The notes: generated from the sequence alone by a model not told the origin. DNA of 64,000 nt from an uncultured Lachnospiraceae bacterium (GCA_910577015.1 CAJTKU010000004.1:1-64000), one strand, 5' to 3'. Positions 26,185-35,014 are shown, numbered from the stretch's first letter. Numbers and translations: made by a program.

Positions 26185-29100
26185 ATGGGAAAGAGGAGAA
26201 ACAAGTTTGGTATAGGTATAGCGATAGCCTTGATTATTTCCGTTACCGCGGGGCTTTTGTGGAACGGAAAACATGAGGTTGCCTACGCTGGGGAAGTCTT
26301 TCTGGATACGGAAACCATGGTGCAGGCTAAAATACAGAGCGGCCAGCCTTTCCGGATTCTGGAAATTGTATCAGACAGGGCAAATGCCAGGATTGGTTAT
26401 TTCATAGGCGGGTGCGAACCGGATTTGTTCGGGACGGGGCAGGCAGCCCTGCTGGAAGCGGAAGGGTTGATTACAAAGGATACCACTTCTTCTTCCAATT
26501 TTCCGATAATGGATACCGGAAAATGGGATATCATTCCTTCGGAGGATGAGCTGCCGGACTTAGAGACAGCCGGATATGAAAAGAGCTCGGCCAAAATAGG
26601 AGAGATTGAGGAACTGCTGAAAAATCATGGGTACACTGACGATGAAATAAAAGTTTTTTTTAAGAATTTTTTTAATGCTTCCACATTGAGTATGTGGCGG
26701 GTGGATGTCAGCGGTAACGATGCAAACGGGCAGCCCGCAGAAGGGGAAGTCGGCGACAGTCCGGACGCAGGGCAGCCGTCCGTATCGGGAAATGAACAGC
26801 CGCCGACAACGGAAGGAGCACAGCCGCCGGAAACGGGAACGGAGCAGCCGCCCGCACAGGAGGGAACACAGCCGCCGGAGACGGGAACGGAGCAGCCGCC
26901 GGTACAGGAAGGAACGCAAACGCCGGGAGAAACGCAGACACCGGAGACCGGAAATGGACAGCCGCCTGCACAGGAAGGGACACAGCCGCCTGCACAGGAA
27001 GGGACACAGCCGCCGGAAACGGGAACGGAACAGCCGCCGGTACAGGAAGGGACGCAGCCGCCGGAAACAGAAAACGGTACACAGGCGGTGACTACGGGCA
27101 GCGGCGAGGTTCTGCCATCCATGTCTGAAAATATGACGGATTCGGCTGTTCAATATATACAGAAAAGTGAGGACACAATTGTCCCGGATACAACGGGAAG
27201 CACGGATACTCCTGCAGCAGGTGTGCAGGGCGGAACAGGAACAACTGAGACCGGAACGCCCCAGGGTTCAGATGTGCCTGTCACGGATAACACACAGGGA
27301 ACAGGAACAGGCGCAGATGTGCCTGCCACGGATAACACACAGGGAACAGGCGTAGATGTGCCTGCCACGGACAACACACAGGGAACAGACGCGGATGCCG
27401 CTGTGCCGGGGGCGCCGTCAGAAAATATGCCGGTATCGGGTAATGACGCCGATATGGGTTTGGCGGATGAGGAAATCACGACCCTGGAGGCAAAGGCGCT
27501 AGACCCGGATGCGGAAGTCTTTATTTATAAAAGAATAAAATATCAAAACCAAGAGTGGTTCAAACGTTATGTCCTCGGTATGCAGTCCAATTACAATGAC
27601 CTCAGCATGGAAGTTATGACGAGGACAACCGGAGAAATTACGGCGGCAGATATCGGGAACGCGGATTTGATTTATATTTCGGGTTTTAACGCTGCGGCTT
27701 ATGGAGATATAGACGCGGATGTGGCAAAAGCCCTGCTAGCCCGGATAGCGGCGGTTGAAAACAGAACTCCCTGCCTGATAGATTATGAAGTATACAGGCA
27801 GTTTACAGATAAAGCTTTGGATGATGTAAAGGACAATAACCTGTATAAGCTGTGCCTGGTGCTGGCGGCGGAAAACCCGCAGGGAGTCTTCAACGGGACC
27901 GCAGACCGGGGCGGGATTGCGGACAGCTGGGCAGAGCCGGTGGATTCTGAAGTTTGGAAGCCTGTTCTCAACGCTACCGTTCTGAACAATGGCGGACATT
28001 TTGTACGGGAGAATGTGTATTGGTATGCTTATAAGGATGCAGACTATACAACCGCAAGGAAAGGTAATGCGACGACTTTTGTCAACAGCGGCCTGTCCAT
28101 TCATTTTTCACAGAGGGCTGTGGAAGCCGGGTTTATGCCCATAGTGGAAGCAATCGATGCAGAAAACTACAATAACGGTATCAATATGCCGGACCGGGAG
28201 TCCATGAACACCGGAGATATTACTTCGGCGCTTGCGGTGCAGTATATTTTGAAGTACGAGGCTGCCGGACTGGTATTGTATAAAGATGTGGTGAAGGTTC
28301 TGGAACTGCAGCCCTGCAAGGATTTTAAGTTTGCTTCTGCTGAAGGAAAAAGGGAGCTGATAGACAAATGGCTGCCGATGTTTCAGCCGGACCACAATGC
28401 CGTGCAGGTAACCTGCATGACCATGGCGGAATTTGTCGGGCACAATGAAAATATCAATGAAGAATACGACCTGATTTATATTGGCTCCAACACGGGCAAG
28501 TTTAACACAAGCACGGTAAACGTAACTGTGGACGGCGTAACGGAAAACAGAACTTACCGCCGCTTTAACGACCCGAATATGACGGGCCTTGTTTACAGCC
28601 ATGTGGGCGATTACGGCAATGTGCAGTACTGGGGACTGATTCAGACGGATTATTCCCATGTGGATAAAACCATGTACCGTTTTCCCGGCAATGATTTGAC
28701 GACCTACAAGCTGGCGGAACTGAAAGAGTTTTTAAACAGCGGCAGTCCCGTCATAGTGGCAGACGATTTCTTTACCTATAATAATGGACGGTCCATAACG
28801 CCAAACGGGCTGCCGACGGCCATCAACGGTGGCAAGGTGGCTTTTACGGGTGCAAACGGGGAAAATGTATACGGTATGCTGGACACTTCCTCTTACCTGT
28901 ATCAGTTTGTGGTATATGCGGTTCACGGAAGGGACGCCGCAAAAGGTGAGGATATTGTGGGCTCAGCCGACTGGGCGATTAATTGGAACACAAGACCGTG
29001 CAGGAACTTTTTCTATGAGAGTGGGGCAGACGCTGCAAACCTGCTGAATTATATTAATCAGCAGAAGTTGTATCTGAATCTGACGACGAGACCGGCGGAA

Positions 29101-31236
29101 TATTCCTATACGACAATGGGCAATTACGGGTATATTGACTCTGTCACGTATTTGCAGCCCGCGCAGGATGGCAATTATTACCTGAACTATGAGTTCAGTA
29201 TTTCCAGCTTGGGAGTGGCTCCGGCTACACAGACTTATGACTGCAGGCTCTACATCGATATTAACAATGACGGAAAGTTTTCTAAGTCGCAGGAAGAAAT
29301 CACTTCCTTGGTGATTACCGAAATTACTACAGGTAAGGTTGTGGAACGGGCGGCTGACGGATATCATCTCTATGCAGGTGTGCCGTACAGGTTGAGTCGT
29401 GCGCTGCCTAGTGAATACATGGGATGTATTGCGTGGAATCTGGTGGTGACGGCGGGAAACAATCCGGATATTCATGCTTCTGAAACTGGATACACCGTTG
29501 TGAGGGAGAAAGAAGGACAAAAGCAGGAACTGAAGATACTGCAGGTAGCTTCAGGGTATTCCACAGGGACAAATCCCAACGGCGGTTTAAACAGCAACAA
29601 TGTAAATCTGCAGGAGGAACTGGCGAACGGGACTACCGTCTGGGGAGAACTGTTAAAGAATGTACCGGACTTTGAATTGAATATTACTACTATACCTACT
29701 TATGGGGATAACGGATTGGTTGCAAAGTTTAAAAGTGATAATACTTATCTTTCCCAGTTTGACATGTTGATTTTCGGATTCAGCGACGGTTTTGCCGATA
29801 TCCGGTATGAGCCTTTATTGGATGCCATTACTGCGTATGCCAACAGCGGACATTGTATTCTGCTGGCTCATGATACCACTTTTGTGCAGACTTCCCAGTT
29901 GGAGGGACATTTTGATTATTCTCGCCCTAATTATGAAGGTGGGAAAAGAATTCCCATAGACAGGGATGGTAATACGGCTATGTTTTTTGACATGCAGAGT
30001 ATGACTGGGTGGGGTGAAGCGGAGAGTGATGCCCGTCCCCGCTATCTGACACAGGTGGTGCGGAATATCGGCGGCATGGACGCATATGGCGTCACTGAAA
30101 ACGGGCCTGCCAGAAACGGCAGTGAAATCCAAAGGGGCTCGGCGGAATGGAATACGTTGGCAGCGTCCGGCAAGGATATGGCGTTTAAGCCCAATACTTA
30201 CCAGACCGTCACGGTTCCCAATACCCAGGGCGCAAGCTACATCCAATTGCGTGAATGGCTGAGGCCGAACGAGCAGTATGGCTGGGGGCAGGTATATCCC
30301 TGTACGGTAAATACCCTGTATTGTTTTAATATATATAACTCGGACTTTTTCTCGGGGGTAAACACGGGAGATTATGGCGGTGCAGCAGGTAACGGCTATG
30401 TGGGCGGCGATTGCAGTACGTTGGTAGGCAAGGTGAACGACGGCATGATTACCAATTACCCATACAAGATTCCGGATAATTTCTATGCTGCGAATACCCA
30501 TGGCCAGTATTGGACTTTGGACTTGGAATCAGATGATGATAAGGACGGGGAATCCGATATCGTGGTGTGGTATACCATAAACGATATGACAACCAATGAC
30601 AACGGCGTAATCAGGGATGATTTCTACAGTGTATCCCCTTACGATGCTTCAAACTGTTACTACATTTATAATAAGGGGAATATTACTTACACCGGCGTGG
30701 GACATACGAAGGTGAACAGCGAGCAGGAGGTTAAGCTTTTCATCAATACCATGATAGCTTCCTATGTGGCAAGTATCAAAAATCCTTCCATCACCATTGT
30801 GGAGGACGGCAGCGCCAATGCGTCCGAAATCAACAGCATTTCCGTACCGGTTCTGGAGGACGGCAGGGTGCTGACAAGTTCCGCAGGCGGTGATTTGATA
30901 AAGGTTTATTTCAAGGTTTACGACAACAATATTGTAAAAGGAACAAAAACCATTACCGGCAATTTTTACCTTGACGGCGAAGAACTGAAGCTGTCCATAT
31001 ACGATGTGGCGGGCAACAAATTATATGACGCCGCTTCCCCTGACCCTGCCAATGTACTGGCAAGCGGAGAATCCTATTATGTGGAAGTTCCGGCGTCCCG
31101 GTTAAACGGCCGCTACGCCGTAGATTTGAAGGTGGAGGTTTTCACGGACTGGGTACGGAACGGCGTCAGGATACAGTCCGATAAAATGTCGGATACGGTA
31201 ACGATTGGCAAGGTGGAATTGTTTGACCTTGACTAA
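26185..31236 (+). CDS. Giant secreted protein, candidate pilus-tip adhesin (PilY1 position)
   Basis: This 1,683-residue protein has a Sec signal peptide (about residues 1-36, ending VAYAG) and no sorting signal or C-terminal anchor. Three Rossmann/GATase-like modules are visible: one split (about 52-100 and 480-530), one at about 700-865, and one at about 1115-1230. Each has an ILEI/VLEL/ILQV strand, a D(L/M)(I/L)(Y/F)I strand and a final V-I-V-A type strand. A Pro-Thr-Glu-Gly repeat region (about 200-420) interrupts the first. DINNDGKFSKSQEE (about 1022) and DDDKDGESD (about 1451) look like calcium loops. It may belong to the DUF5057-type proteins I recall from Lachnospiraceae, but that is from memory. 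Last gene of the pilus operon. Confidence 0.75.
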   Translation: MGKRRNKFGIGIAIALIISVTAGLLWNGKHEVAYAGEVFLDTETMVQAKIQSGQPFRILEIVSDRANARIGYFIGGCEPDLFGTGQAALLEAEGLITKDTTSSSNFPIMDTGKWDIIPSEDELPDLETAGYEKSSAKIGEIEELLKNHGYTDDEIKVFFKNFFNASTLSMWRVDVSGNDANGQPAEGEVGDSPDAGQPSVSGNEQPPTTEGAQPPETGTEQPPAQEGTQPPETGTEQPPVQEGTQTPGETQTPETGNGQPPAQEGTQPPAQEGTQPPETGTEQPPVQEGTQPPETENGTQAVTTGSGEVLPSMSENMTDSAVQYIQKSEDTIVPDTTGSTDTPAAGVQGGTGTTETGTPQGSDVPVTDNTQGTGTGADVPATDNTQGTGVDVPATDNTQGTDADAAVPGAPSENMPVSGNDADMGLADEEITTLEAKALDPDAEVFIYKRIKYQNQEWFKRYVLGMQSNYNDLSMEVMTRTTGEITAADIGNADLIYISGFNAAAYGDIDADVAKALLARIAAVENRTPCLIDYEVYRQFTDKALDDVKDNNLYKLCLVLAAENPQGVFNGTADRGGIADSWAEPVDSEVWKPVLNATVLNNGGHFVRENVYWYAYKDADYTTARKGNATTFVNSGLSIHFSQRAVEAGFMPIVEAIDAENYNNGINMPDRESMNTGDITSALAVQYILKYEAAGLVLYKDVVKVLELQPCKDFKFASAEGKRELIDKWLPMFQPDHNAVQVTCMTMAEFVGHNENINEEYDLIYIGSNTGKFNTSTVNVTVDGVTENRTYRRFNDPNMTGLVYSHVGDYGNVQYWGLIQTDYSHVDKTMYRFPGNDLTTYKLAELKEFLNSGSPVIVADDFFTYNNGRSITPNGLPTAINGGKVAFTGANGENVYGMLDTSSYLYQFVVYAVHGRDAAKGEDIVGSADWAINWNTRPCRNFFYESGADAANLLNYINQQKLYLNLTTRPAEYSYTTMGNYGYIDSVTYLQPAQDGNYYLNYEFSISSLGVAPATQTYDCRLYIDINNDGKFSKSQEEITSLVITEITTGKVVERAADGYHLYAGVPYRLSRALPSEYMGCIAWNLVVTAGNNPDIHASETGYTVVREKEGQKQELKILQVASGYSTGTNPNGGLNSNNVNLQEELANGTTVWGELLKNVPDFELNITTIPTYGDNGLVAKFKSDNTYLSQFDMLIFGFSDGFADIRYEPLLDAITAYANSGHCILLAHDTTFVQTSQLEGHFDYSRPNYEGGKRIPIDRDGNTAMFFDMQSMTGWGEAESDARPRYLTQVVRNIGGMDAYGVTENGPARNGSEIQRGSAEWNTLAASGKDMAFKPNTYQTVTVPNTQGASYIQLREWLRPNEQYGWGQVYPCTVNTLYCFNIYNSDFFSGVNTGDYGGAAGNGYVGGDCSTLVGKVNDGMITNYPYKIPDNFYAANTHGQYWTLDLESDDDKDGESDIVVWYTINDMTTNDNGVIRDDFYSVSPYDASNCYYIYNKGNITYTGVGHTKVNSEQEVKLFINTMIASYVASIKNPSITIVEDGSANASEINSISVPVLEDGRVLTSSAGGDLIKVYFKVYDNNIVKGTKTITGNFYLDGEELKLSIYDVAGNKLYDAASPDPANVLASGESYYVEVPASRLNGRYAVDLKVEVFTDWVRNGVRIQSDKMSDTVTIGKVELFDLD
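26796..27083 (+). repeat. In-frame 48-bp class repeats encoding a Pro-Thr-Glu-Gly stalk
   Basis: Degenerate copies of a 48-bp unit encode TQPPETGTEQPPVQEG-like 16-residue repeats, with at least three full and several partial copies. The copies are close at DNA level, so unit number could vary by slippage without breaking the frame. The protein part is probably an extended linker. Long open frames on the minus strand here are side effects of this repeat. Confidence 0.85.
27271..27395 (+). repeat. Three tandem 39-45 bp repeats in the giant protein gene
   Basis: Copies beginning GATGTGCCTG at 27271, 27316 and 27355 encode DVP(V/A)TDNTQGTG units of 13-15 residues. They follow the first stalk repeat and extend the low-complexity linker. 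Confidence 0.8.
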
Positions 31237-31265
31237 ACGGGATTTAAAAATTTTTATAAAGTGTC

Positions 31266-31294
31266 TTGCGCACCCTGCGTTTTTGGTGTATAGT
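31266..31294 (+). promoter_or_regulatory. topA promoter
   Basis: TTGCGC (31266-31271), a 17-bp spacer and TATAGT (31289-31294) lie in the 100-bp gap after the giant protein gene. No strong terminator for the pilus operon is visible before it; the AT-rich stretch 31245-31258 has only a short dyad. Confidence 0.55.
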
Positions 31295-31298
31295 TGTA

Positions 31299-31329
31299 CC
31301 CGATTACTGTAAAAAAGGCAATCGGGGGA
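31299..31329 (+). promoter_or_regulatory. Stem-loop covering the topA ribosome binding site
   Basis: CCCGATT (31299-31305) pairs with AATCGGG (31320-31326), and the right arm includes most of the GGGGGA ribosome binding site (31324-31329). It could reduce topA translation when folded. The 7-bp stem is modest, so the effect is uncertain. Confidence 0.35.
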
Positions 31330-31336
31330 AAACGAA

Positions 31337-33409
31337 ATGGCAAAGAATCTTGTAATAGTAGAGTCACCGGCCAAAATGAAAACTATCAAAAAGTTTTTGG
31401 GAGACAGTTATGCAGTGGCCGCCAGTAACGGACACGTGAGGGATTTACCAAAGAGCAGGTTAGGCATAGATGTAGAAAACGGCTATGAGCCGAAATATAT
31501 TACAATCAGGGGCAAAGGAGATATCCTGGCGAACCTCAGAAAAGAAGTAAAAAAAGCGGAGAAAATATATCTGGCAACCGACCCGGACCGTGAGGGGGAG
31601 GCGATTTCCTGGCATCTTTACCATGCGCTTAAGCTGGAAAACAAGAAAACTTACCGCATTACCTTCAATGAAATCACGAAGAAAGCGGTAAAGGAGTCTT
31701 TAAAGAATGCAAGGGAAATCGACATGGACCTCGTGGACGCGCAGCAGGCAAGACGATGTCTTGACAGAATGGTGGGTTACCGGATTTCTCCGCTTTTATG
31801 GGCAAAAGTAAAGAGGGGGCTTTCCGCGGGACGCGTGCAGTCCGTGGCGCTGCGCATCATCTGTGACAGGGAGGATGAAATAGGCGCCTTTATTCCGGAG
31901 GAGTACTGGAGCCTTGACGCCTCGTTTCTTGTGGAAGGGGAAAAGAAGCCCCTGACGGCAAAATATTACGGGACAAAAGAGGAAAAAAAGACCATTTCCA
32001 CAAAGGAAGAACTGGAGGCGGTAAAAAAGTCGCTTGCAGGGGCGCCGTTTGAGGTGGCGGATGTAAAACGAAGCGAGCGCAGCAAAAAGCCGCCGCTTCC
32101 CTTTACCACATCGACCCTCCAGCAGGAGGCGAGCAAGGCGCTTAATTTTTCCACACAGAAAACCATGCGCTTAGCGCAGCAGCTTTACGAGGGCGTTGAA
32201 GTGAAGGGGGAGGGAACCATCGGTCTGATTACTTACCTGCGTACCGATTCCACCCGTATTTCCGAGGAAGCGGAAGCCATGGCAAAAGAGTATATCGGAC
32301 AGCATTTTGGCGCAGGGTATGAGGGCGAAGGCCAGGAGAAAAAGACGGGGCAGAAGATACAGGATGCCCATGAAGCCATCCGTCCCACCAGAATATCCTT
32401 GACGCCCGTACAGCTGAAGGAGGAGCTTCCACGGGATTTGTTCAGGCTGTATCAGCTGATTTGGAAAAGGTTTACCGCCAGCCGTATGCAGCCGGCCAAA
32501 TACGAAACAACCTCCGTCAGGATAGGAGCAGGAGAACATATCTTTACCGTTTCCGCTTCCAGGGTGTTATTTGACGGTTTTATGTGCGTATATTCGGAGG
32601 CGGACGAAGAGAAGGAAGAAAACAATCTGCTTGTCGGGAAAATAGACCGGACAAAGAAGCTTGCTTTTCAGGGGGTTGAGGAGAAACAGCATTTTACCCA
32701 GCCGCCCGCCCATTATACGGAGGCGTCTTTAGTGCGGGAGCTGGAAGAGCTGGGGATTGGGCGTCCCAGCACATATGCGCCCACCATTACCACCATTTTG
32801 GCCAGACGTTACGTGGTAAAGGAAAATAAGAACCTGTATGTGACGGAACTGGGCGAAGTGGTAAACAATATGATGAAAGCAGCGTTTCCCGCCATTGTGG
32901 ATGTGAACTTTACGGCCAATCTGGAGGCTTTACTGGACGGGGTTGAGGAAGGGAAGGTCAACTGGAAGACGGTAGTGGCCAATTTCTATCCCGATTTGGA
33001 TGAAGCGGTCTGCATAGCGGAAAAAGAACTTTCCGAGGTGGAAATAGCGGACGAGGAATCGGAGGAAATCTGTGAAAACTGCGGAAGGCGCATGGTTATC
33101 AAGTACGGACCCCACGGCAGGTTTTTAGCCTGTCCGGGATTTCCCGAATGCCGCAATGCCAAGCCTTATTTTGAAAAAATCGGCGTGCCTTGTCCGAAAT
33201 GCGGCAAGGATATTGTCATCAAGAAAACAAAAAAAGGCAGAAAATATTTTGGCTGCATAGACAATCCGGAATGTGATTTCATGGTCTGGCAGAAACCGAG
33301 CAGCGTAAAGTGTGAAAAATGCGGTTCCCTGATGCTGGAAAAGGGAAGTAAGCTTGTCTGTACCAATGAAGGATGCGGTTATGTGGCGGACAGAACTGAA
33401 AAAGAATGA
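31337..33409 (+). CDS. topA: DNA topoisomerase I (type IA)
   Basis: This 690-residue enzyme relaxes negative supercoils. Features are the Toprim domain (IVESPAKMKTI at residues 7-17 and ATDPDREGEAISWH), the active-site Tyr300 in TYLRTDSTRIS, the GYRISPLLW motif, and the central domain GIGRPSTYAPTI. Three C-terminal four-cysteine zinc ribbons follow (CENC, CPKC and CEKC groups, about residues 570-690). Length is normal for Firmicutes. topA directly upstream of codY and flgB resembles the Bacillus order topA...codY-flgB, with the intervening trmFO, xerC and hslVU genes absent. Confidence 0.97.
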   Translation: MAKNLVIVESPAKMKTIKKFLGDSYAVAASNGHVRDLPKSRLGIDVENGYEPKYITIRGKGDILANLRKEVKKAEKIYLATDPDREGEAISWHLYHALKLENKKTYRITFNEITKKAVKESLKNAREIDMDLVDAQQARRCLDRMVGYRISPLLWAKVKRGLSAGRVQSVALRIICDREDEIGAFIPEEYWSLDASFLVEGEKKPLTAKYYGTKEEKKTISTKEELEAVKKSLAGAPFEVADVKRSERSKKPPLPFTTSTLQQEASKALNFSTQKTMRLAQQLYEGVEVKGEGTIGLITYLRTDSTRISEEAEAMAKEYIGQHFGAGYEGEGQEKKTGQKIQDAHEAIRPTRISLTPVQLKEELPRDLFRLYQLIWKRFTASRMQPAKYETTSVRIGAGEHIFTVSASRVLFDGFMCVYSEADEEKEENNLLVGKIDRTKKLAFQGVEEKQHFTQPPAHYTEASLVRELEELGIGRPSTYAPTITTILARRYVVKENKNLYVTELGEVVNNMMKAAFPAIVDVNFTANLEALLDGVEEGKVNWKTVVANFYPDLDEAVCIAEKELSEVEIADEESEEICENCGRRMVIKYGPHGRFLACPGFPECRNAKPYFEKIGVPCPKCGKDIVIKKTKKGRKYFGCIDNPECDFMVWQKPSSVKCEKCGSLMLEKGSKLVCTNEGCGYVADRTEKE

Positions 33410-33419
33410 ATATATGGTA

Positions 33420-33465
33420 AATTTATGGGAAATTTATTGAATATTCCATAAATTGCTTAAAAATT
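33420..33465 (+). promoter_or_regulatory. AT-rich dyad with two CodY-box-like sequences upstream of codY
   Basis: AATTTATGG (33420-33428) and CCATAAATT (33446-33454) form a perfect 9-bp dyad. Between them lies AATTTATTGAATATT (33431-33445), which matches the CodY consensus AATTTTCWGAAAATT at 12 of 15 positions; AATTGCTTAAAAATT (33451-33465) matches at 11. They end 14 nt before the codY -35, so CodY may regulate its own gene. Without a T-run the dyad is unlikely to be the topA terminator. Confidence 0.4.
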
Positions 33466-33478
33466 CTATGCAATTTCA

Positions 33479-33507
33479 TTGAAAATCGTGTTGATGTGTG
33501 GTAGAAT
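33479..33507 (+). promoter_or_regulatory. codY promoter
   Basis: TTGAAA (33479-33484), a 17-bp spacer and TAGAAT (33502-33507). The predicted start lies near 33514, about 26 nt before the start codon. Confidence 0.65.
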
Positions 33508-33539
33508 GGGCTTGTATTTCTGATGATGGAGGAATCTGA

Positions 33540-34334
33540 ATGAGTAGCGTACAGTTATTAGACAAGACCAGGAAGATTGGTAAATTATTGCACAATAACA
33601 ACACCAGCAAAGTGATTTTCAGTGATATCTGCAAGGTGATGCGCGAAATTTTAAATTCCAACGTACTTGTCATCAGCCGTAAGGGAAAAGTGTTGGGGGT
33701 CGGCAAAACCGTCTCCAACTGCCCCACGAATGATTTGATTCGTGAAAACGTGGGCGGATTTATAGACGTCATGCTAAATGAAAGGCTTCTGGGAGTACTT
33801 TCCACCAAGGAAAATGTCAATCTGGAAACGCTTGGTTTTGAGCGGGCGGATATCAGGCAGTTTCAGGCAATCATTACGCCGATTGAGATAGCGGGTGAGA
33901 GACTGGGCACGCTTTTTATCTACAAATACACCGGTCAGTATGATATCGACGACATTATCCTGTGTGAGTACGGCACCACGGTGGTCGGGCTTGAGATGCT
34001 GCGTGCGGTCAATGAAGAGAGCGCGGAGGAAAACAGGAAGCTCGCGGTGGTGAAGTCGGCAATCTCCACCCTGTCCTTTTCGGAGATGGAGGCAATCACC
34101 CATATATTTGACGAACTGGACGGCAAGGAGGGCATACTCGTTGCCAGCAAAATAGCCGACAAGGTAGGCATAACCCGTTCGGTAATCGTCAACGCCCTCC
34201 GCAAATTTGAAAGCGCAGGCGTGATTGAGTCCCGTTCCTCCGGTATGAAGGGCACTTACATAAAGGTGCTGAACGATGTGGTTTTTGAGGAAGTTGAGAA
34301 ACTGAAAAATAAAATGGCGCGATACAGGATTTAA
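33540..34334 (+). CDS. codY: Global nutritional repressor CodY
   Basis: This 264-residue cytoplasmic DNA-binding regulator senses GTP and branched-chain amino acids. The N-terminal GAF-type domain (about 1-155) is followed by a long linker helix and a winged helix-turn-helix (about residues 200-250) with ASKIADKVGITRSVIVNALR as recognition region and the SSGMKGTY wing. GGAGGAA precedes the ATG. In Bacillus and Clostridium CodY represses amino-acid uptake, and in some species motility, when nutrients are plentiful. It sits just before the flagellar operon, separated by a hairpin. Confidence 0.95.
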   Translation: MSSVQLLDKTRKIGKLLHNNNTSKVIFSDICKVMREILNSNVLVISRKGKVLGVGKTVSNCPTNDLIRENVGGFIDVMLNERLLGVLSTKENVNLETLGFERADIRQFQAIITPIEIAGERLGTLFIYKYTGQYDIDDIILCEYGTTVVGLEMLRAVNEESAEENRKLAVVKSAISTLSFSEMEAITHIFDELDGKEGILVASKIADKVGITRSVIVNALRKFESAGVIESRSSGMKGTYIKVLNDVVFEEVEKLKNKMARYRI

Positions 34335-34389
34335 GCTGCCGTAAAACAATTACATATACAATGGATTGCAGGATGATAAATGGATTTAT

Positions 34390-34413
34390 TGGACTATCAA
34401 TAAGTCCATTTTT
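34390..34413 (+). terminator. Weak intrinsic terminator after codY
   Basis: TGGACT (34390-34395) pairs with AGTCCA (34403-34408), followed by TTTTT to 34413. The stem is only 6 bp, so termination may be partial and some codY transcripts may run into the flagellar operon. Confidence 0.5.
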
Positions 34414-34473
34414 GAAGTTTTTATATGCTTGATACAGGATTTTTTTTTACGGTAAATAAAACACCGGTCATTA

Positions 34474-34484
34474 TTTTGACAAAA
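34474..34484 (+). promoter_or_regulatory. Palindrome upstream of the flagellar operon promoter
   Basis: TTTTGACAAAA is a perfect 5+1+5 dyad. The surrounding 15 bp (34472-34486) match the CodY consensus at 11 of 15 positions, but with G and C exchanged at the centre. It lies about 16 nt upstream of the predicted -35, so an operator role is possible. The factor is not identified. Confidence 0.3.
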
Positions 34485-34499
34485 ATCAAGATAAAATGC

Positions 34500-34527
34500 T
34501 TGTGTTTTTTTGCAAATAATTTATAAT
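34500..34527 (+). promoter_or_regulatory. Candidate sigma-A promoter of the fla/che operon
   Basis: TTGTGT (34500-34505), a 16-bp spacer and TATAAT (34522-34527), about 55 nt before flgB. No sigma-28 pattern is apparent here. It is the only convincing promoter before the long operon. Confidence 0.55.
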
Positions 34528-34582
34528 GGAGAATAGAGTAGGTGCAGTGTGCCACTCCATGGGATAAGAAGGGAGCAGTATT

Positions 34583-34975
34583 ATGATTAATACAAACGCT
34601 TTTGATTACATCAATGTGCTGGACAAAGCAGCGGATGCATCCTGGATTCGCAACGAGGTTATATCGCATAATATATCGAATGTGGATACGCCCGGATACA
34701 AGAGGCAGGATGTGGCATTTGAAAGTGAACTGAAGAAAGCGCTGGGAAGAAGCAGCGTAACTTCCAATATGGACCAGCGTGTGGCGGCTGTCAGGACTTC
34801 CCAGCTTGTGCCGAAGCAGTACACGGATATGGAAGGGTTTGCTTACAGGCTTGACGGCAACAATGTGGACGTTGAGACGGAAAATGTAATGTTAGCCGAA
34901 AATCAGATTAAATACCAGGGGCTTCTTGACAGTATCAACCAGGAATTTAAAAACCTGCAGATGGTAATGAAGTAG
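34583..34975 (+). CDS. flgB: Flagellar basal-body rod protein FlgB
   Basis: This 130-residue proximal rod subunit is exported by the flagellar type III system. The N-terminal rod motif is seen in the SHNISNVDTPGYKRQDV stretch (about residues 30-46), and the C-terminal half has the NVDVETENVMLAENQIKYQGLL helix pattern, interrupted only by normal family variation. AAGAAGGGAG precedes the ATG. It is the first gene of the fla/che operon, with flgC 39 nt downstream. Confidence 0.95.
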   Translation: MINTNAFDYINVLDKAADASWIRNEVISHNISNVDTPGYKRQDVAFESELKKALGRSSVTSNMDQRVAAVRTSQLVPKQYTDMEGFAYRLDGNNVDVETENVMLAENQIKYQGLLDSINQEFKNLQMVMK

Positions 34976-35014
34976 GACTGCCTTGCATAGATAAAGAAAA
35001 GGGAGGAATAAGAC

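Noticed and set aside
26560..27153. Long minus-strand open frames opposite the repeat region of the giant protein gene
   Set aside because: They arise from the Pro-Thr-Glu repeat and its skewed base composition; no ribosome binding site, and the plus-strand gene runs through without break.
34335..34582. c-di-GMP riboswitch before the flagellar operon
   Set aside because: I looked for the conserved GEMM core and pairing here and before the EAL, pilB and pilC genes and did not find it.
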